This document shows positions 59,040 through 64,000 of a DNA stretch of 64,000 bases, one piece after another. The DNA comes from Sporomusa termitida. GTDB taxonomy: Bacteria > Bacillota > Negativicutes > Sporomusales > Sporomusaceae. Location: the NCBI RefSeq assembly GCF_007641255.1, contig NZ_CP036259.1, positions 3,660,501 through 3,724,500 of the forward strand, written 5' to 3'. The notes beneath the pieces were generated by a model. The model ran no database searches and was not told where the DNA came from. It was given only the letters and a program-made list of their open reading frames with translations. Numbering within the stretch: the stretch's first letter is position 1; every line of letters starts with the position of its first letter. The translations under genes were made by a program, and so were the position numbers.

Positions 59040-59357
59040 TATTTTTTATCCTATGTATTGCCTTGTCAGGAGGTTAACTATTTTGCCTTTCGTCAGCATG
59101 GAACAGTTTTCCTGCAACAATGGGCCGCAACAGCTAATAATAGATTCTCCCGTTTAGCGAGAATTAAGCATTGAACCTCTTGGTTAAATAAACTTTTAAA
59201 AAACGGCTGCTTCCAGCTTACTGCCTGCCACGCCCAGAAGTTCGAGGTTACTGGGTTCTACAGCAAATTCCAAGGTAAAAAAGGATGTCAATTCACGTGG
59301 GGGGCAAAAAATGCCGGCAATATGCCGACATTTTTTTAGCTTACTCATTCTTATTTT
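59040..59357. other. intergenic region between the M16 and gdh genes
   Basis: About 320 bp without a called gene. Near 59196-59294 on the minus strand a short frame of about 33 codons ends LELLGVAGSKLEAAVF and stop. It has protein-like composition but no ribosome site and may be a gene remnant. The gdh terminator fills the right end. Nothing else is recognised. Confidence 0.4.
59306..59337 (-). terminator. terminator of gdh
   Basis: AAAAAATGCCGGC pairs imperfectly with GCCGACATTTTTTT; runs of T follow on both strands. It lies 20 bp after the gdh stop. Confidence 0.8.
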
Positions 59358-60596
59358 TCAATACCAGCCCCGCAGCTTCATAGCCTCAGTCAGCCGTTCA
59401 AGAGCAACAACATAGGCAGCCACCCGCAGGGTGCAGTTATATTGCTGACCGGCTTCATAGACCTTCGCAAAGGCCTCTACCATCATTTCCTCCTGGCGGG
59501 CATGCACCTCTTTTTCCGTCCAGTAATAGCGGTACAGATTCTGCACCCATTCAAAATAGCTGACAGTAACACCGCCGGCATTAGCCAGGACATCGGGGAT
59601 AATCATAACCCCCCGTTGATCCAGCAGCTCGTCGGCGGCCGGGGTTGTGGGCCCGTTGGCGCCCTCGGCAATTATTTTTGCTTGTATGCGGCCGGCATTC
59701 TCGCCTGTAATCTGGCTCTCAAGGGCGCAGGGAGCTAGTACGGTGACAGGCAGCTCCAGCAATTCGGCATTGTCCATGCTGCTGGTGCCGGGAAACCCGG
59801 CCACCGAACCATGGTCCTTCAGATATTCCTCGACAGCATAAGGATTAAAGCCGTCCTCTTTATAGATCGCCCCCTGCACATCACTGACCGCCACAATGGT
59901 TACACCAATATCGTACAGCAGCTTGGCCGTAAAGCTGCCCACATTGCCAAACCCCTGCACGGCTGCCGTAGCTTGTCTGGCATCAATACCCAGTTTTTTA
60001 AAGGCCTCCCGCACGGTAAACATGACCCCGCGGCCTGTAGCCGAGCCCCGGCCGGCCGAGCCGCCGATCGTCTTCGGCTTGCCGGTAATCACGCCCGGGG
60101 CCAGGCGTCCGTAGACCTTGCTGTATTCATCCATCATCCAGCCCATAATCCGTGAATCGGTATTAACATCAGGGGCCGGAATATCCACATACTCACCAAT
60201 GACTGGGGCTATTTTTTGGATATATCCCCGCGACAGACCCTCCAGCTCGCGCCGGGACAGGTTGCGGGGATCAACCACAACCCCACCCTTGCCGCCACCG
60301 TAGGGCAGATTTAAAATTGCACTTTTGAAGGTCATCCAGAAACTGAGCGTCTTTACTTCGTCCATAGTAACATGCTGGTGAAAACGGATGCCGCCTTTGG
60401 CTGGTCCCAGGGCGGTATTGTGCTGGGCCCGGTAACCGGTAAATACCTCAAGCCGGCCATCATCCATAATTACCGGGATAGATACCTCGAGGGTCCGCTC
60501 CGGCTCAGCCAGCAGCTTAGCGGCAGCAGGATTTATTTTAATCAGGGCTGCTGCTTTGTCTAACGGGATTTTTGCCATTTCAAAAATATTTTGCAT
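59358..60596 (-). CDS. gdhA: glutamate dehydrogenase (Glu/Leu/Phe/Val family)
   Basis: A 412-residue enzyme that deaminates glutamate to 2-oxoglutarate or works in reverse. It has the substrate lysine motif PYGGGKGGVVVDPR, GPAKGGIRFHQHVTMDEV, and the dinucleotide-binding VQGFGNVGSFTAKLLYD. Length and QNIFEMAKIPLDKAA at the start match the Bacillus RocG/GudB type. I start it at the ATG at 60596 with GGGAGG upstream; the frame is open 40 codons further. It is divergent from the sigma-54 activator gene. Confidence 0.94.
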   Translation of the reverse strand: MQNIFEMAKIPLDKAAALIKINPAAAKLLAEPERTLEVSIPVIMDDGRLEVFTGYRAQHNTALGPAKGGIRFHQHVTMDEVKTLSFWMTFKSAILNLPYGGGKGGVVVDPRNLSRRELEGLSRGYIQKIAPVIGEYVDIPAPDVNTDSRIMGWMMDEYSKVYGRLAPGVITGKPKTIGGSAGRGSATGRGVMFTVREAFKKLGIDARQATAAVQGFGNVGSFTAKLLYDIGVTIVAVSDVQGAIYKEDGFNPYAVEEYLKDHGSVAGFPGTSSMDNAELLELPVTVLAPCALESQITGENAGRIQAKIIAEGANGPTTPAADELLDQRGVMIIPDVLANAGGVTVSYFEWVQNLYRYYWTEKEVHARQEEMMVEAFAKVYEAGQQYNCTLRVAAYVVALERLTEAMKLRGWY

Positions 60597-60632
60597 CTTA
60601 ACCTCCCGATATGTTAAAATATTCTCACTTTT

Positions 60633-60661
60633 ATTATATATTTGCCCGGACTGTGTGTCTA
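60633..60661 (-). promoter_or_regulatory. sigma-A promoter of gdh
   Basis: On the minus strand TAGACA (60656-60661) and TATAAT (60633-60638), spacer 17 bp, about 35 bp before the start codon. It also shows that the open frame upstream of 60596 is not translated. Confidence 0.7.
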
Positions 60662-60921
60662 CAGAATACATAATACAAAACCAATCCCAATATAAGTTAA
60701 TTATTTCACTATGCATAAACGTCTTTTCACTGTCATCAGCTCATTTACGCCAGGCATTATTATCCTTCATTAATCAATAGTAGTGTAAATTAGCCGCGAA
60801 AATATGCATCAGTTAAAATTCCGGAAGGATATTTTCCCTCCCCCCCGAAAGATGTATGTAAGAAATCTTTTATTGGCGGCACCGATCATCAGCAATTTTG
60901 TTTGTAAGAAGGTGAACTTGA

Positions 60922-62787
60922 TTGTCAGAAATTGTCCTCATCGCCCCTGACCATGAAATTGTGGAGTTAGCAGAAAAACTGGGCTTACAGGGCAGGCAAA
61001 TCTCCTATATTCCCGCCCGTTTGCACGAAGGGGTAACTGCGGCTAAAGCCGCGGTCAGTGCCGGCGCCAAAGTACTCATCACCAGGGGCATAACCTTTCA
61101 TATGATTCTTAACGCCATTCCCAATGTTCCTGTTATTGAAATACCCTACACCGGCTATGATATTCTCCGGTCTCGCCTGACAGCCGCCAGACAAGGCGGG
61201 CAGCTGGCTTTGGCGACGGATAAACAGGTAGCCGGCGGCTTCGCCAGCATTGAAGAGATTTTGGAATTGCCGGCCAGCATGCAGGTGCACTTAGAGGACG
61301 GAGCGGATATTGCTGCCGCAATCCTAAAGGCCAGGGACCTCGGGGCAACAACGATCATCGGCAGCCGGTCAGTGGTGGAAACCGCCGAGTCTTATGGCTT
61401 AACCGGTATAACCCTCGCCTCCGGCCGGGAAGGGCTGGAGCAGGCGATCAGCCTGGCGGTCCAGCACCTGTCAAACCAGCGGCTGGAGGAGCAAGCCGCC
61501 CGCCAGCTGGAAACAATTATTAACTCGATTAACTACGGCGTGCTGGCCATTGATCATACCGGCGCCGTGACCGCCATGAATATCGAGGCGGCCCGGTTAT
61601 TTAATCTGGCCAAGGCCGGCTGGGCAGCTGCGGAAAGCTCTTTCATTCAAAGATTATGGGAGTGTATGGCGACCAGGGAACGGCAAATCGGGGTTGTGGA
61701 GCGCATTGGCCGTGATTGTACAATTGCGGTCAGCTTTCAGCCGGTTGTTGTCAGCGGCGAGGTGGCAGGGGCAGTGGCCACATTTCAGCTTATTGACCAA
61801 CTGCAGGAGTTAGAACAAAAGACACGGCAGGAGTTATCGCTGCAGGGCCGGATAGCGCGGGCATCTTTTCTTGATATCGAAACCCGCACTCCCGCTATGC
61901 ACAAGGTTATTGAGGAAGCCAAACGTTTTGCCGGTTATAACAGCACCGTGCTAATCCTGGGGGAAACAGGCGCCGGCAAAGAATATTTTGCCCAGGCCAT
62001 CCATCAGGCCAGCCCCCGCCGGAACGGACCATTTGTCGCCGTCAACTGTGCGGCGATCCCGGAAACCATCCTGGAGAGCGAGTTATTCGGCCACGTCGAG
62101 GGCGCTTTTACCGGCGCTAAGAAAGGCGGCAAGACCGGGCTGTTTGAGCAGGCCCACCGGGGAACCATTTTCCTGGATGAGATTGGCGAAATGTCGGACT
62201 CGCTGCAGACAAGGTTATTGCGTGTCCTGCAGGAACACCAGGTATACCGGGTCGGTGATGACCGCGTAATTCCGGTGGACATCAGGGTCATTGCCGCCAC
62301 GAACCGCAATCTGCAGGCAAGGATGACCGACCAGAAGTTCCGGGCTGATTTATATTACCGGTTAGCCGTGTTAACAGTAAGCATCCCGCCGCTTAGAGCG
62401 CGTAAAGATGATATCGGGTTATTTGTGCGGTCTTTTGTTGCTAATTGCAATCAGAAATTCCATACCTCTGTTAAGTATATAGAGCCACAGGGCATCAGCC
62501 TGCTGGCCCAGTACGACTGGCCGGGCAATATCCGCGAGCTGCATAATATAATCGAAAGGCTGGTGGTACTGGCAGCTGCACCGGTTATCACCAGACAGGA
62601 GGTCTGGTCCTGCCTCAAAAACCTCCTGCCGGCGCCAGACCAGGCCCCTGCCGAGCTCAAAGATTTTGAAATCGCTGCTATTCGCGAAGCCCTGGCCAAG
62701 ACCGGCGGCAACAAACAGCAGGCCGCCAAGCTGCTGGGGATTGGCCGCTCGACCCTGTGGCGTAAATTACGGGAATGGGGCGAATGA
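60922..62787 (+). CDS. PrpR-type sigma-54-dependent transcriptional activator
   Basis: A 621-residue enhancer-binding protein. The N-terminal PrpR sensor domain (about 1-170, VLITRGITFHMILNAIPNVPVIEI in part) is followed by a PAS domain (about 200-310), the AAA+ domain (about 330-560) with Walker A GETGAGKE and the sigma-54 contact GAFTGA, and a Fis-type helix-turn-helix (GNKQQAAKLLGIGRSTLWRKL). It starts at a TTG behind GAAGGTGAA. PrpR-type sensors answer to small organic acids or their CoA-linked products. The likely target is the -24/-12 promoter just after it. Confidence 0.92.
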   Translation: MSEIVLIAPDHEIVELAEKLGLQGRQISYIPARLHEGVTAAKAAVSAGAKVLITRGITFHMILNAIPNVPVIEIPYTGYDILRSRLTAARQGGQLALATDKQVAGGFASIEEILELPASMQVHLEDGADIAAAILKARDLGATTIIGSRSVVETAESYGLTGITLASGREGLEQAISLAVQHLSNQRLEEQAARQLETIINSINYGVLAIDHTGAVTAMNIEAARLFNLAKAGWAAAESSFIQRLWECMATRERQIGVVERIGRDCTIAVSFQPVVVSGEVAGAVATFQLIDQLQELEQKTRQELSLQGRIARASFLDIETRTPAMHKVIEEAKRFAGYNSTVLILGETGAGKEYFAQAIHQASPRRNGPFVAVNCAAIPETILESELFGHVEGAFTGAKKGGKTGLFEQAHRGTIFLDEIGEMSDSLQTRLLRVLQEHQVYRVGDDRVIPVDIRVIAATNRNLQARMTDQKFRADLYYRLAVLTVSIPPLRARKDDIGLFVRSFVANCNQKFHTSVKYIEPQGISLLAQYDWPGNIRELHNIIERLVVLAAAPVITRQEVWSCLKNLLPAPDQAPAELKDFEIAAIREALAKTGGNKQQAAKLLGIGRSTLWRKLREWGE

Positions 62788-62788
62788 T

Positions 62789-62841
62789 CCAAAAAGGAAC
62801 AGTTTTTGTTTCATAACGAAACAGAAACTGTTCCTTTTTGG
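62789..62841. terminator. terminator and possible activator-binding palindrome
   Basis: A 53-bp palindrome follows the activator stop: CCAAAAAGGAACAGTTT pairs with AAACTGTTCCTTTTTGG, and the centre holds GTTTC-ATAAC-GAAAC. It can end transcription in both directions. It also lies about 35-85 bp before a sigma-54 promoter, so the inner GTTTC/GAAAC repeat may be an upstream activating site. The second role is inference. Confidence 0.7.
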
Positions 62842-62874
62842 ATGAAAATAGCCTAAAAGCGAGCATTTAATATT

Positions 62875-62890
62875 CGGCACGAGAATTGCA
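62875..62890 (+). promoter_or_regulatory. sigma-54 (-24/-12) promoter
   Basis: CGGCAC-GAGAA-TTGCA. The GG and GC elements are separated by exactly 10 bp, and only one base of TGGCAC-N5-TTGCA differs. It stands directly after a sigma-54 activator gene and about 80 bp before the next start codon. Confidence 0.85.
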
Positions 62891-62971
62891 TATTATATAG
62901 GTATAAAGCCCTTATTAACGTAAACCCTATAAATAAGTCACGGCTCTAAATTAACACAAGGAGGTGTCGTT

Positions 62972-63244
62972 ATGCAAGAAATGAAACCTGGCTCCGACCC
63001 GACTCGATCGCTCCCGCAAAGAACCCCAGGCTTCGAGTTTTTTACTGCCATCCACAGCCTGTTTATGGGCAAAGCCGAATCCAAAGCCGAAGAAGCCCAG
63101 CAGCTGCTGAATCCGCAAATCTCTGATGAAAACAATCCAGCCGACAGCCTGGACACCGGCAAACTAACCAAGCTGATTAACTATATCAGGGGCGGCGCAC
63201 CCTCGCTACTATTGGTGTATACCGCTTATGGCCTGTTAGTCTGA
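62972..63244 (+). CDS. hypothetical protein, 90 residues, sigma-54 controlled
   Basis: I do not recognise this protein. It is polar in the first 65 residues, with an Ala/Glu/Lys-rich helix (GKAESKAEEAQQLL), and ends in a hydrophobic stretch (APSLLLVYTAYGLLV) that could insert in or lie on a membrane. AAGGAGGTG precedes the ATG at good distance. It is the first gene after a -24/-12 promoter, and a terminator follows at once, so it appears to be the main product of that promoter. Confidence 0.75.
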   Translation: MQEMKPGSDPTRSLPQRTPGFEFFTAIHSLFMGKAESKAEEAQQLLNPQISDENNPADSLDTGKLTKLINYIRGGAPSLLLVYTAYGLLV

Positions 63245-63282
63245 TACTTCCGCCCAGTTGCTGGAGCGGGTATCGGGTATAG

Positions 63283-63327
63283 GGAAGACGTGATTGTGCC
63301 GAGAGGCAGCAATCGGTCTTCCTTTTT
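63283..63327 (+). terminator. terminator after the 90-residue protein gene
   Basis: Nested stems GGAAGAC / GTCTTCC, GATTG / CAATC and TGCC / GGCA, followed by TTTTT. It should end most transcripts before the UbiX-like gene. Confidence 0.8.
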
Positions 63328-63348
63328 CTGTTCCGGCCGGCTGATATC

Positions 63349-63357
63349 TGGTATAAT
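63349..63357 (+). promoter_or_regulatory. extended -10 promoter of the ubiX-like gene
   Basis: TGGTATAAT is an extended -10 box, 47 bp before the start codon. No good -35 box is seen (TGTTCC at 63329 is nearest). It would give the gene its own sigma-A transcript. Confidence 0.5.
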
Positions 63358-63404
63358 CAATTCATCAGTCTGGCAAATTTGGAATATGAACTGCGGAGGC
63401 CCGT

Positions 63405-63962
63405 ATGAAACCGATTGTTGGAATCACCAATGCCACAGGCATGATTTATGCAACGCGCCTTTTAGAAACCTTTTATGCCCTTGGTGCTGAAACCTGCCTG
63501 ATCATGAGCCGCGAGGCCGGGACCGCCCTGGAGCGGGAAACAGATTACTCATTGCCCCGGCTGCAAGGCTTAGTCCGGTATTTTTGTTATGATGACGCCC
63601 CTGCCTTGCCCATCAGGGAGTACGACGCGGCGGCCATGATTCTCGTTCCCTGCAGCCTGGCGGCGATTGCGCCGCTGGTGCAGGACTTACCGCTGAGCAC
63701 CCTGCAAAAAACTGCCGGCGCTATTTTGAAATTGAAAAAAAAACTAATTATGGTCACCAGCGAGCCTGTCCTGGCGCCGGAGCATTTAAAAATTTTGCTG
63801 GCCATGGCCTATAAAGGGGCCACCATTATGCCCTATATGCCTAGCTTCTATCATAAACCAGCCTCTATTGACGATATCGTTACCCATCATACCGGCCGGG
63901 TCCTGGACCTGCTGGCAATTGACCATAATCTGTTGAAACGCTGGGGAGAAGACATATTATAA
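63405..63962 (+). CDS. divergent UbiX/Pad1 family flavoprotein
   Basis: A 185-residue Rossmann-like flavoprotein of the UbiX family, whose known members make prenylated FMN for UbiD decarboxylases. The family outline is clear: KPIVGITNATGMIYATRLLE, ILVPCSLAAIAPL, PSFYHKPASIDDIVTHHTGRVLDLL. But key places differ: the usual TGASG reads TNATG, and the VPRETPL motif reads VTSEPVL, so the Ser and one Arg of the prenyltransferase site are changed, while Glu, Tyr and the late Arg remain. It could bind flavin for another reaction. No ubiD is in the window. CGGAGG precedes the ATG. Confidence 0.8.
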   Translation: MKPIVGITNATGMIYATRLLETFYALGAETCLIMSREAGTALERETDYSLPRLQGLVRYFCYDDAPALPIREYDAAAMILVPCSLAAIAPLVQDLPLSTLQKTAGAILKLKKKLIMVTSEPVLAPEHLKILLAMAYKGATIMPYMPSFYHKPASIDDIVTHHTGRVLDLLAIDHNLLKRWGEDIL

Positions 63963-63979
63963 CCGGAACCTAAGAGGGG

Positions 63980-64000
63980 ACTGTCTCATACTGAGACAGT
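63980..64000. terminator. hairpin at the window end
   Basis: ACTGTCTCA pairs with TGAGACAGT around a 3-nt loop. It follows GAGGGG, giving the GGGGACTGT core also seen in the palindromes near 19.4 and 49.3 kb. It may end the UbiX-like transcript; the window stops here. Confidence 0.5.

Noticed and set aside
59101-59280. Riboswitch in the gap after gdh
   Set aside because: No conserved riboswitch core or expression platform is visible, and the neighbouring genes point away or end here.
60597-60716. 40-residue N-terminal extension of glutamate dehydrogenase
   Set aside because: It contains the likely promoter (60633-60661), and GGGAGG fits the later ATG.

Overview
The window comes from an endospore-forming, flagellated firmicute that also has an outer membrane. 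The best fit is a Sporomusa/Pelosinus-type member of the Negativicutes. Sporulation genes (spoIIID, a SpoIIQ-like gene, spoIID) sit beside diderm genes (TolC, MlaE-F-D, and the flagellar P- and L-ring genes flgI, flgH and flgA). The gene order from rpmE through prfA-prmC-sua5-mntP-ywlE-rpiB-ywlG-glyA-upp, the atp operon, murA, spoIID, spoIIQ and spoIIID to mbl and the flhO/flhP pair closely follows the Bacillus subtilis chromosome. This helps to name several genes. Family assignments rest on motifs read from the translations; no database search was run.

Layout, left to right. 0.1-8.9 kb (minus strand): envelope block with tolC, mlaD-mlaF-mlaE, an S55 (SpoIVB-type) peptidase, a small membrane-anchored biotinyl/lipoyl-like protein, an AMIN plus phosphodiester-glycosidase protein, and a FlgJ-N rod-binding protein. 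9-14.5 kb (minus): flgI, flgH, flgA, two rod proteins and mbl. 15.0-19.2 kb (plus): a four-carbon acid-sugar cassette (RpiR regulator, DUF1537 kinase, PdxA2-like dehydrogenase, KdgT permease) inserted between mbl and spoIIID. 19.6-23.1 kb (minus): spoIIID, SpoIIQ-like, spoIID, murA. 23.4-30.6 kb (minus): complete F-type ATP synthase operon with its promoter. 30.8-43.5 kb (minus): wecB, wecA, a tandem MazG-like protein, comEB, upp, glyA, ywlG, rpiB, ywlE, mntP, sua5, prmC, prfA, a DUF1385 gene and rpmE.

43.7-55.9 kb is more variable: an HD-GYP remnant, a LysE exporter, a nitrilase-family hydrolase, an HD-GYP protein converging on a PAS-PP2C phosphatase, a PrcB-domain secreted protein, a frameshifted IS1182-like element, an ECF sigma factor with its likely anti-sigma factor, a FliK-like protein and an MFS transporter. 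56-64 kb holds an M16C peptidase, glutamate dehydrogenase, a PrpR-type sigma-54 activator, a good -24/-12 promoter, a small unknown protein and a divergent UbiX-like flavoprotein.

Structured non-coding DNA is common. There are two homologous 160-bp palindromic elements (6.4 and 34.1 kb) and a third of similar design (8.9 kb). A palindrome separates atpA from atpH, and three 27-bp palindromes lie near spoIIID. A 167-bp MITE-like element at 40.2 kb shares its ends with the IS at 49.3-51.0 kb. The most interesting places are the sigma-54/UbiX-like locus, the reduced Mla system with a long MlaD, the c-subunit with a second carboxylate, the MITE/IS pair, and the intergenic palindrome families. I found no rRNA, tRNA or CRISPR.
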